Source: Atopostipes sp964624875 (GTDB lineage: Bacteria > Bacillota > Bacilli > Lactobacillales > Carnobacteriaceae_A). Taken from it: DNA of 35,018 nucleotides. The stretch lies in assembly GCA_964624875.1 (NCBI GenBank), contig CAZUZA010000011.1, positions 1-35,018 on the forward strand. Direction: 5' to 3'. The translations under genes and the position numbers were made by a program. Shown here piece after piece: positions 16,466 to 23,849 of the stretch. Each line of letters starts with the position of its first letter. Positions within the stretch are counted from its first letter, which is position 1. Under the pieces are notes generated by a model. That model had not been told where the DNA came from, did not search any database, and was given only the letters and a program-made list of their open reading frames with translations.

Positions 16466-18661
16466 ATGGGGAAGTTTAAAAATACATTATATTCTAATCG
16501 ATTAGGTTTCTTTGTATTAGCCATATTTTTCTTTTGGTTAAAAACAATGATTGCCTATTATGCAGAATTTTCTTTAGGTGTCGTAGGGTGGGTTCAAACA
16601 TTCATTTTATGGATTAACCCGTTCGCTACGAGTATTATATTATTATCAATCGGATTATATTTTAAAGACAGCAAAAAATCCTTAAATACTATGCTAATCG
16701 TATATCTGTTCATGAGTATTTTGCTCTATTCAAATGTTGTATACTATCGAGAGTTTTCAGATTTTCTAACATTATCGTCTATTATCTCTAGCACGGGTAG
16801 TACAAATACCAATTTAACATGGGGTGTTTTTGCAAGTATACTCGTTATGCTACGTGGATGGGATATCTTCTATTGGCTTGATGTTATTATTCTATTTGTT
16901 TTAGCGCGTAAAGTGCGTCAGAATAATGAAGAAAAAGTCGACAGTAAACCATTTTATAAACGCTATGCCGTTGCAACAACATTATTAGGTGTTGCAGCGA
17001 TGTTTGGAAACTTAATGGTTTCTGAAGCAGATAGACCACAACTCTTAACAAGAACATTTGACCGAAACTATATCGTTAAATATTTAGGCATTAACTTCTT
17101 TGCGGGCTACGATACAGTTCAAACAGTACGTAACAACCGTGTACGAGCTCAAGCTGACGAAGGAGATTTAGCAGAAGTTTATCGTTTTGCTAAAGACAAT
17201 TACGCAGCTCCTGCTGATCAATACTTCGGTATTGCGGAAGGACGCAACGTCATCTCAATTGTTTTAGAAAGTGCACAACAATTTGTGATTGACTACGAAC
17301 TAGAAGATGAGAATGGTGAAATGCATACCGTTACACCATTTTTAAATGAGTTATACCATGATGATGCGACGCTACGATTCAATAACTATTTCCATCAAAC
17401 AGGACAAGGAAAATCATCAGATGCAGAAGTGTTATCTGAGAACTCACTGTTTGGCTTACCAGAAGGTAGTGCGTTCCAAGTCGTTGGTTCTGACAATACA
17501 TTCCATGCAGCTCCAAAAATTTTAGGAGAAGAAGCCGGTTATACAACAGCAGCTTTCCATGGAAATACAGGAACTTTTTGGAATAGAAATGTGACGTACA
17601 AAAACTTTGGATATGATTACTTCTTTGATTCTGAATTTTACGACATGAGTGATGGGCGTACACTGGATTATGGTTTGAAGGATAAATTATTCTTCCGCGA
17701 TTCAGTTGAATATATTGAGCAATTGCCTCAACCTTTTTACTCTAAATTTATTACGTTAACGAATCATTTTCCTTATCCGTTAGAAGAAGAGAATGCAACG
17801 ATTCCGATGGCGAATACTGAGGATGATACGGTTAACCGTTATTTCCAAACTGTTCGTTATACAGATGAATCCGTTGAAGAATTCTTCAATTGGTTAAAAG
17901 CTTCGGGCTTATACGAAAACTCGATTATCGTTTTATATGGTGACCATTATGGGACATCAAATATGAGAAACCCTCATTTAGCAACATTATTGGATAAAGA
18001 TCCAAATACATGGGGCACTTACGATAATATTCAGTTACAACGTGTACCGTTAATGTTCCACATTCCTGGCTATACAGAAGGGGAAGAAGTTGCAACATAT
18101 GGTGGACAAGTTGATTTCCTACCAACGCTCTTGCATTTGTTAGGAATCCATACAGAACAATATCTATTTATGGGACAAGACTTACTTTCAGAAGAAAATA
18201 CTGAAATTGTTGCTTTAAGAAATGGAACGGTTCTAACACCTGACTATCATTTTATTGACTCAGATATTTACCAAGCAAATAATGGTCAGAATGTTACAGA
18301 TACATTTAGTGAAGAAGAGTTGGAAGAGCTACTACAAGTTTCTATCCAAGGTAAACATGAATTAACAAATTCAGATAATTTATTGAATTTAGATTTACTC
18401 AGATTCTACACGCCAGTTTCACTGAAAAACTGGGAGCCAGCAGAATATCCATATCATAAGCAGATGCCGCATTTACGTAACCATCCGAATAAAGATTCAA
18501 GTTTAGTGAATCAACTAGGTGTCAGTACAACGATTGATTTGTATGAAACAGATGCACCTGAACTTCTTGAAAAAGAAGAGCTTGAAGAAGATGAGTTGAA
18601 TGATGATGAAGTCAATTATGAAGAAGATGTTGATACAGAAGGTAACATTCAATTAAAATAA
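16466..18661 (+). CDS. ltaS: Lipoteichoic acid synthase family protein with Ser nucleophile
   Basis: The 731-residue protein has five N-terminal membrane helices (about 1-185) and an extracellular sulfatase-fold domain. The family transfers glycerol phosphate from phosphatidylglycerol onto the growing LTA chain. Metal and active-site residues are in place: Glu268 (VLESAQQF), His434 (TNHFP), Asp493-His494 (YGDHYG), and the Trp/Arg pair in GTFWNRN. The nucleophile position, Thr300 in Staphylococcus aureus LtaS (GKTSD), is Ser317 here (GKSSD). The C-terminus, from about 695, is strongly acidic. GGGAGGT precedes the start. It could be the main synthase, a primase or a phosphoglycerol transferase paralog; the sequence alone does not decide. 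Confidence 0.88.
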   Translation: MGKFKNTLYSNRLGFFVLAIFFFWLKTMIAYYAEFSLGVVGWVQTFILWINPFATSIILLSIGLYFKDSKKSLNTMLIVYLFMSILLYSNVVYYREFSDFLTLSSIISSTGSTNTNLTWGVFASILVMLRGWDIFYWLDVIILFVLARKVRQNNEEKVDSKPFYKRYAVATTLLGVAAMFGNLMVSEADRPQLLTRTFDRNYIVKYLGINFFAGYDTVQTVRNNRVRAQADEGDLAEVYRFAKDNYAAPADQYFGIAEGRNVISIVLESAQQFVIDYELEDENGEMHTVTPFLNELYHDDATLRFNNYFHQTGQGKSSDAEVLSENSLFGLPEGSAFQVVGSDNTFHAAPKILGEEAGYTTAAFHGNTGTFWNRNVTYKNFGYDYFFDSEFYDMSDGRTLDYGLKDKLFFRDSVEYIEQLPQPFYSKFITLTNHFPYPLEEENATIPMANTEDDTVNRYFQTVRYTDESVEEFFNWLKASGLYENSIIVLYGDHYGTSNMRNPHLATLLDKDPNTWGTYDNIQLQRVPLMFHIPGYTEGEEVATYGGQVDFLPTLLHLLGIHTEQYLFMGQDLLSEENTEIVALRNGTVLTPDYHFIDSDIYQANNGQNVTDTFSEEELEELLQVSIQGKHELTNSDNLLNLDLLRFYTPVSLKNWEPAEYPYHKQMPHLRNHPNKDSSLVNQLGVSTTIDLYETDAPELLEKEELEEDELNDDEVNYEEDVDTEGNIQLK

Positions 18662-18669
18662 TAAATTTA

Positions 18670-18714
18670 AAAACGAGCAGCCCTCAAAAATGTTGAGAAG
18701 CTGCTCGTTTTTTC
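18670..18714. terminator. Bidirectional terminator between converging genes
   Basis: A perfect 12-bp stem (18670-18681 with 18700-18711) has an 18-nt loop with an inner TC/GA pairing. T-tracts lie on both sides, so it can end both the plus-strand LTA synthase transcript and the minus-strand transcript of the small membrane protein. Confidence 0.9.
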
Positions 18715-18715
18715 T

Positions 18716-19054
18716 TTATACTTTTCGTTTTAAATAATTGATTACGATACTGTAGAAGAGGAGTCCAAGAACCCCACCGAAAAATAACAGAGAACTTGGT
18801 TCAATCACGATATAAATGAAAATAAGCATTAAATGGAATAGTCCGATTGAGTTTATCATCCAAAGTAGAAAAGTAATTCGTTCGGTCTGGATAACTGAAT
18901 CCCAAATCCACTTACTAATCAGAATGGTTAGTATAAGAACAACTAAACCAAGAATGACTCGAAAGACAATTTCTCCTTTTTGGAGTGGGGCAATATACAT
19001 GAAAAGGGAGAACCATAAAATAGATGCATAACTGTATTTTATTCTATTTGTCAT
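18716..19054 (-). CDS. Hypothetical four-helix membrane protein
   Basis: The 112-residue protein is almost entirely hydrophobic. Four predicted membrane helices lie near 9-25, 30-51, 60-84 and 88-107, with a basic KRKV end. I do not recognise a family. Its start codon lies inside the end of the oxidoreductase gene (11-nt overlap), so it is probably translated by coupling to that gene; its own ribosome binding site is weak. The predicted protein ends a few bases from the shared terminator. The opposite-frame reading at 18816-19031 is a shadow, and the hydrophobic pattern and overlap support this strand. Confidence 0.7.
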   Translation of the reverse strand: MTNRIKYSYASILWFSLFMYIAPLQKGEIVFRVILGLVVLILTILISKWIWDSVIQTERITFLLWMINSIGLFHLMLIFIYIVIEPSSLLFFGGVLGLLFYSIVINYLKRKV

Positions 19055-20018
19055 TTTTTGGCTCTATTTCCCATGATTTTATCGCTAAGTCCATAATCTT
19101 CGTCACATCTTCAGTAATGTGAATAAATGAAGAATCTTCACCCTTAAGAAGCATTTGTGTGATGTTCTCCATTTCATAACGTAGACGTTCATCGGAATTT
19201 CCGGCTCTTACAATTTCTGTTTTACCATCGAGGTAAGTAATTGTTGCCTCACTCGCACTAGGGTAATCATTAAATGTAATAAAGGCCTCTTCACAAGATA
19301 CAATCCCTTGTGTAGGTAAGGTTGAACGGAATGAAAAAATCACATTTCCAAGCGTTCCTTCCGTTGTCGAGTAAGTTATCGAACTCATTTCATCCACACC
19401 TGTATGGAATGGTTTCACAACTGTCTGAATGTTCTTCAATTCAGCTTCCAAGAAGTATTGCACAAAAGCGAGAGCGTAGACACCAATATCTAATAGAGCA
19501 CCACCGCCTAACTCAGGACTGAAAAAGCGATTTGTAGGATCGGGTTCTTTTACGCTTCCAAAATAAGCTGTGGCTAATTTTAATTCGCCGAATTCGCCTG
19601 TCTTGATCCGATCCTTGATTTTCTGATAAAGAGGCATGTGGTAGATTGTCATAGCTTCGGCTACAATTAAATCTTTTTCTTTTGCGATGGCTAATACATT
19701 ATCAAGTTCAGCTTTATTCATCGTGATAGCTTTTTCAGCGAGCACGTGTTTACCGGCTTGAAGAATCATTGTCATGTGCTCAGCATGGTAACTATTTGGA
19801 GTGGCCAAGTAGATAATATCAATTTCGTTATCAGCACATAAATCCTCATAAGTTCCGTACGCTTTAGGGATGTCATATTGCTTGGAAAATGCAGTGGCTT
19901 TTTCAATAGTTCTCGAACCAACAGCAACTAATTCAGCATCTTTTGAAACAAACTGTTGGGCAAAACCGTGCGCGATTCCACCTAAACCTAGAATGCCCCA
20001 TTTTATTTTCTTGCTCAT
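19044..20018 (-). CDS. Gfo/Idh/MocA-family NAD(P)-dependent oxidoreductase
   Basis: The 324-residue protein has an N-terminal Rossmann domain (about 1-120) with the nucleotide-binding turn GILGLGGIAHGF and the motif LAEKAITMN, where the family's usual EKP is EKA. The C-terminal substrate domain includes GGGALLDIGVYALAF. Members oxidise or reduce sugars, inositols or dihydrodiols with NAD(P); the substrate cannot be read from sequence. I chose the ATG at 20018 because GAGGTG lies 6 nt upstream; an in-frame GTG at 20027 is inside that site. It is first of two genes on this strand and diverges from the VanY lipoprotein gene. Confidence 0.88.
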   Translation of the reverse strand: MSKKIKWGILGLGGIAHGFAQQFVSKDAELVAVGSRTIEKATAFSKQYDIPKAYGTYEDLCADNEIDIIYLATPNSYHAEHMTMILQAGKHVLAEKAITMNKAELDNVLAIAKEKDLIVAEAMTIYHMPLYQKIKDRIKTGEFGELKLATAYFGSVKEPDPTNRFFSPELGGGALLDIGVYALAFVQYFLEAELKNIQTVVKPFHTGVDEMSSITYSTTEGTLGNVIFSFRSTLPTQGIVSCEEAFITFNDYPSASEATITYLDGKTEIVRAGNSDERLRYEMENITQMLLKGEDSSFIHITEDVTKIMDLAIKSWEIEPKNDK

Positions 20019-20051
20019 TATTTGCACCTCATTCTTATCATTTCTTTTCTC

Positions 20052-20079
20052 ATTATAGTATACTCATAACAGAATTCAA
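20052..20079 (-). promoter_or_regulatory. Promoter of the oxidoreductase operon
   Basis: On the minus strand, TTGAAT (20074-20079) and TATAAT (20052-20057) are 16 nt apart, 34-61 nt before the start codon. An overlapping TATACT is an alternative -10. Confidence 0.6.
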
Positions 20080-20124
20080 AAGTTAATGTATTCGCAGTTT
20101 GTCAATAATAATCCCGAAAAACAT

Positions 20125-20152
20125 TTGTTCGTTTTGTTATTTATGTTAAAAT
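20125..20152 (+). promoter_or_regulatory. Promoter of the VanY lipoprotein gene
   Basis: TTGTTC (20125-20130) and TAAAAT (20147-20152) are 16 nt apart, just upstream of the gene and back to back with the oxidoreductase promoter. Confidence 0.5.
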
Positions 20153-20189
20153 TAAGGTTGGAATAAAATAAAAAATGGTGGTTTTAAAT

Positions 20190-21041
20190 ATGCGTGTCTC
20201 TACAATATTAATGGCTTCTTTATTCATGCTGGCAAGTTGTTCAAGTTTCGATGGTTCTGATCAGACAGAAGATGAAACGCCAACGCAAGAACAGCATGAA
20301 CAAGAAGATGTAAACGAAAAGGATAATGAAGCTCCGGATGAAATAGACGATGAAGAGTCAGATGAGAGTGAAAACTCAAAAGAGCCTGACGAAGTCGAAG
20401 AAGTTGAATTGACGGAAGAAGAAAAGTTAATTCAATCGATCCCAGCAAGTGCAAATACCTCTGAATGGAATTTGATTTTTGTCAATCCATGGGTAGCTAT
20501 TCCAGAAGGTTATGTCCCAGAATTAACGACAGTGGACAATGGCTTCCAAATTGATTCACGAATTGTGGAACAATGGAATGCGTGGAAAAATGCGGCATTA
20601 AATGCAGGACACAACTTATATTTAGTTTCAGGCTATCGTGATGTTGATTTACAAGCTCATTATTTTAGCAATACGTATCAATCTTATTTAAACTCAGGCT
20701 TCTCTGAAGATGAAGCATTGAGTCGTACAAAACTTTATTTAACAGAACCGGGTCATAGTGAACATCACACTGGTCTAGCGATAGATATTGTCGATGCAGC
20801 ATGGCAAGCTTCAGGAAAAGGGCTGCAAACAGCCTATGAAACTCAGGCATCTCAACAATGGATGGTTCAAACCATGGTTGACTATGGTTTTATTTTACGT
20901 TATCCATTAGGTAAAGAAGATATAACAGGTATTCAATATGAACCGTGGCATTTTCGATACGTTGGTCAAGAACATGCACAGTTTATGGTCGAAAATGACT
21001 TAGTCTTTGAAGAATATGTTGAGTTAATGAACTTGCGTTAA
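20190..21041 (+). CDS. VanY-type D-alanyl-D-alanine carboxypeptidase lipoprotein
   Basis: The 283-residue protein starts with a lipoprotein signal ending LASC (lipid-anchored Cys17), then a very acidic linker (about 25-85), then a peptidase M15B/VanY domain. Zinc and active-site motifs are visible: SGYR (147-150), GHSEHHTGLAIDI (from 188, SxHxxGxAxD type), and WHFRYVG (from 253). The enzyme probably trims the terminal D-Ala from peptidoglycan stems at the outer membrane face. No VanA-type resistance genes lie nearby, so this is a housekeeping wall enzyme, not a resistance determinant. An ATG at 20175 is in frame; I prefer 20190 because a GGTGG lies 8 nt upstream, but the choice is not firm. 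Confidence 0.88.
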   Translation: MRVSTILMASLFMLASCSSFDGSDQTEDETPTQEQHEQEDVNEKDNEAPDEIDDEESDESENSKEPDEVEEVELTEEEKLIQSIPASANTSEWNLIFVNPWVAIPEGYVPELTTVDNGFQIDSRIVEQWNAWKNAALNAGHNLYLVSGYRDVDLQAHYFSNTYQSYLNSGFSEDEALSRTKLYLTEPGHSEHHTGLAIDIVDAAWQASGKGLQTAYETQASQQWMVQTMVDYGFILRYPLGKEDITGIQYEPWHFRYVGQEHAQFMVENDLVFEEYVELMNLR

Positions 21042-21089
21042 ACACCTCGATTATAATACAGACTAAAGCAACAGATTTGAGAGGATAGC

Positions 21090-21746
21090 ATGCTGAATCA
21101 TTATCAAAAAACCAAACGAACGATTAAAATAAAGAGTAGACTATTATGGGAACGTATCATTTTTGTACTTAAAACAAGTTTTGTATTAATCGTTTTATTC
21201 TTAATGGTCCTATTTTACGTCACAGAGCCTTCATTCTCATTAAAAAGTGTATTCACGAGTAACTCTGTCGTTTCATTACTAGATAGTACTCGCGAAGAAC
21301 GATTTATTGATAAGTTAGCTCCATATGCGAAAAATGCTCAGGCTATTTATGGGGTTCGACCTAGTTTGTTAGTCGCGCAAGCGGCTTTAGAATCTAGCTG
21401 GGGGGATAGTGCTCTGTCTCAAGAAGCGAATAATTATTTTGGTATTAAAGGAATTAGTGATACCGAAGATTATTTAACGAATGAGTATGCAAATGATGAA
21501 TGGATACAAATTCAGGCTTCTTTTAAAAAATATGCTTCAGTTGAAGAATCTGTAATGGACTATGCACAATTATTGGTAAATGGCACATCCTGGAACCCGA
21601 ATTTGTACCAAGGTGTGATTATGGCTCCGAATTTTCAAGAGGCAGCCAAGGCCATTCAAGATGCTGGTTACGCAACAGATCCTGATTATGCAAATAAAGT
21701 AATAAGAATTATCGAACAATACCGTTTGTACGAATTAGATAATTAA
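21090..21746 (+). CDS. Membrane-anchored glucosaminidase (GH73 family)
   Basis: The 218-residue protein has a basic N-terminus, one membrane helix (about 24-47) and an extracellular GH73 domain (about 65-215). The catalytic Glu is in QAALESSWG (Glu101), followed by the family features NNYFGIKG, FKKYASVEESVMDYA and YATDPDYANKVIRII. It cleaves the glycan backbone of peptidoglycan, probably beta-N-acetylglucosaminidase activity. It lacks wall-binding repeats, so it may act close to the membrane. It lies 48 nt downstream of the VanY lipoprotein gene with no terminator between, so the two are probably co-transcribed. Confidence 0.9.
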   Translation: MLNHYQKTKRTIKIKSRLLWERIIFVLKTSFVLIVLFLMVLFYVTEPSFSLKSVFTSNSVVSLLDSTREERFIDKLAPYAKNAQAIYGVRPSLLVAQAALESSWGDSALSQEANNYFGIKGISDTEDYLTNEYANDEWIQIQASFKKYASVEESVMDYAQLLVNGTSWNPNLYQGVIMAPNFQEAAKAIQDAGYATDPDYANKVIRIIEQYRLYELDN

Positions 21747-21787
21747 ATGAGCTACGAGTAGGATTATAGAAAAGGTGGATGATAACA

Positions 21788-22918
21788 GTGAATAACTTTA
21801 ATCATCAAAAAACAATAGGTGTTATTGGGGCAAATCAAGATGCACAAGCATTTATTTTAAAAGCAAATAAATTAGGCTTTGAAACATATGTATTATGTGA
21901 AACAGAAGCAGAAGCTGTGTTAATTTATGGTGCGGATAAAGTAATTGTTGGTGATTTAAAGAATGAAATTATACAAGATGAGTTTTTAATGGCCATTGAT
22001 TTTCTTGTATATTACGATGCAACAATCAATGCTGGAAATATTGAAGATATTCAAAGAACAGTCGTTATTCCGCAAGGGGATGAATTATTATCAATTGTAC
22101 AGGACCGAGTTCTTCAAAAAGCTTTTCTTGATTCATTAAGTGTGAATATTGCACCATACGCAACAATTGTTAAGCCGGAAGATATCAAGCAAGGAATTAG
22201 AAGCATTGGATATCCAGCTGTTTTACGGACGAATCAAGTGAATCATGAAGGCAGCACACAATCTTATTTTATTTATGATGAAAGTGATATTGAACAAGCA
22301 ACTTCTTTATTACGACATGGCACATGTGTCTTAGAATCATGGATTGTTTCTGAAGATGATTTATCAATTACAGCAGTCAAAACCGGGAATGGGGAGTTAA
22401 AATTATTTCCTATTGTCAAAAAAGAATTTCGTAATGATCGCTTAGCGAATGTTCAAGTAATGTTTGATATTGATGAAGAAGTAGCGAATGAAATTCAACG
22501 AGTAACACATGTTATTTTAGAAAATATTGAATTTAGAGGCGTCGTTACAATTGATTTTGCAGTGACACCAGCAAAGGCACTTTATGTTGTGTCTATGTGT
22601 CCGCATCCAAATATATTATCACGCTTTTCAGAACAAACATGTAATATATCTGCAGCGCAAGCTCACTTAAGAACGATTGCTTTATTGCCTTTACCAGAAA
22701 AAATACAGGTTGATCAACCTTATTTATTTGTTCCGTTTTATCAAGAACAAACAAATAGTATAAATGAATTGCTAACGATTCAACCAGATTGGGAATTTAC
22801 ATTTTACCCAATCGCTAAAATAGAAGGGATGATATCTAAAGAGCCCATTGGACATCTTGTGATTCAAACAGATGATTCTAAAAAGGTGCTGAATTATTTA
22901 AAAGAGAAAGGCCTGTAA
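21788..22918 (+). CDS. Divergent PurK-like ATP-grasp protein
   Basis: The 376-residue protein follows the fold order of N5-carboxyaminoimidazole ribonucleotide synthase (PurK): Rossmann-like start KTIGVIGANQDAQAF, ATP-grasp core, and a C-terminal end matching PurK (CNISAAQAHLRTIALLPLP). Hallmark PurK residues have changed. The GYDGKG loop reads VNHEGS; the EN after YPxx reads KK; and the NExAPRPHNSGH stretch reads VSMCPHPNILSR, losing the metal-binding Glu/Asn. It may have another substrate or be catalytically dead. No other pur genes are adjacent. I chose GTG at 21788, since the AAAGGTGG site at 21771-21778 directly abuts the ATG at 21779 and suits the GTG 9 nt on. Confidence 0.75.
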   Translation: MNNFNHQKTIGVIGANQDAQAFILKANKLGFETYVLCETEAEAVLIYGADKVIVGDLKNEIIQDEFLMAIDFLVYYDATINAGNIEDIQRTVVIPQGDELLSIVQDRVLQKAFLDSLSVNIAPYATIVKPEDIKQGIRSIGYPAVLRTNQVNHEGSTQSYFIYDESDIEQATSLLRHGTCVLESWIVSEDDLSITAVKTGNGELKLFPIVKKEFRNDRLANVQVMFDIDEEVANEIQRVTHVILENIEFRGVVTIDFAVTPAKALYVVSMCPHPNILSRFSEQTCNISAAQAHLRTIALLPLPEKIQVDQPYLFVPFYQEQTNSINELLTIQPDWEFTFYPIAKIEGMISKEPIGHLVIQTDDSKKVLNYLKEKGL

Positions 22919-22949
22919 GAAAACTCAATGATAAGGGAGAATCATTGGT

Positions 22950-23588
22950 ATGAAGAAAAAATTAGATCAAGTAGTATATGAGTATATTGTCGGTCGAATT
23001 GAGATAGGTGACTTGCTTGTTCGAGAGCATATTACCGAGCAATATGTTGCAAATACTTTGGACATCAGTCGAACGCCTGTCCGTAAGGCATTTACCCGTC
23101 TAGTTGACGAAGGGTATCTTGAGGACATTGCCAACGTTGGCGTACGAGTAAAGCAACAGGATATTACAACGGCTGACTTTCAAGAACAATTAGATTTGTT
23201 TGAAAGACTGATCAATTTCTATCTTTTTGACTTAGAGAAAAAAGAAATTGAATTTGCTGTCGATAAACTAACTATTCAGATAGAACGTTTAAAGGCTGCA
23301 GAAGCAGAACAAGAAATTGATTTTACAAAAGAAGAGTTAATATTTTGGGAAGAAGTGTTAAAACACAACCAAAACAGTTATTCGAAAAAGATTTTATTAA
23401 AAACACTAAAAGACTCGATTTGTATCACTGGGACAATTGGTGAAATTCTTGAAAAGAGCCGTCCAGCGATTGTTAAAAACTTAGAACAATTAGTCACGTA
23501 TTTAGCAGTTGGAAATTACGCATATGCTCGTCGAGAAATTAGAATTTTACTGAACCAACTGAAATTAAATGTTATTGAAATGGGCTAA
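22950..23588 (+). CDS. GntR family transcriptional regulator (FadR/FCD-like)
   Basis: The 212-residue protein has an N-terminal winged helix (about 1-70) with ITEQYVANTLDISRTPVRKAFTRLVDEGYL, the GntR recognition pattern. An all-helical C-terminal domain of FCD-like length follows. The FH motif and histidines that usually bind metal in FCD domains are not apparent (FWEEVLKHNQNSY in place of FHxxI...N). It begins 31 nt after the PurK-like gene with GGGAGA before the start, and is probably co-transcribed with it. Its ligand and targets are unknown; control of the PurK-like gene is a guess from position. Confidence 0.82.
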   Translation: MKKKLDQVVYEYIVGRIEIGDLLVREHITEQYVANTLDISRTPVRKAFTRLVDEGYLEDIANVGVRVKQQDITTADFQEQLDLFERLINFYLFDLEKKEIEFAVDKLTIQIERLKAAEAEQEIDFTKEELIFWEEVLKHNQNSYSKKILLKTLKDSICITGTIGEILEKSRPAIVKNLEQLVTYLAVGNYAYARREIRILLNQLKLNVIEMG

Positions 23589-23600
23589 AAAACAAATAAT

Positions 23601-23665
23601 AAAAGTTATGCTAAAAACGGGATTTATTCTCTGTTTGCAAAAAAGCATAACTTTTTTGTTGTTAA
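23601..23665 (+). terminator. Terminator with an unusually long loop after the GntR gene
   Basis: A perfect 12-bp stem, AAAAGTTATGCT (23601-23612) with AGCATAACTTTT (23644-23655), encloses a 31-nt loop and is followed by TTGTTGTT. It ends the PurK-like/GntR unit. Confidence 0.75.
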
Positions 23666-23849
23666 AGACGACTGATATTAAAACGTGTTTAAAGTCGAGT
23701 GGCAGAGAAGAATTACTATATTATTTACATATTTCTAATCCACTATTTTAAGGACTTAAGCTGTCCATTCAATTGGTGATATGGTAGAATGCTAACGCGA
23801 TTTTAGGTATACTAGTTAGGCAATTAAACGTGAAACTGGAAAGGAATTG

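Noticed and set aside
20190..21041. VanY-type gene as a glycopeptide resistance determinant
   Set aside because: No VanA/VanH/VanX or VanRS-type genes adjoin it, and such M15B lipoproteins are common housekeeping wall enzymes.
23569..23751. 60-residue plus-strand frame after the GntR gene
   Set aside because: Lies over the terminator stem with no ribosome binding site.
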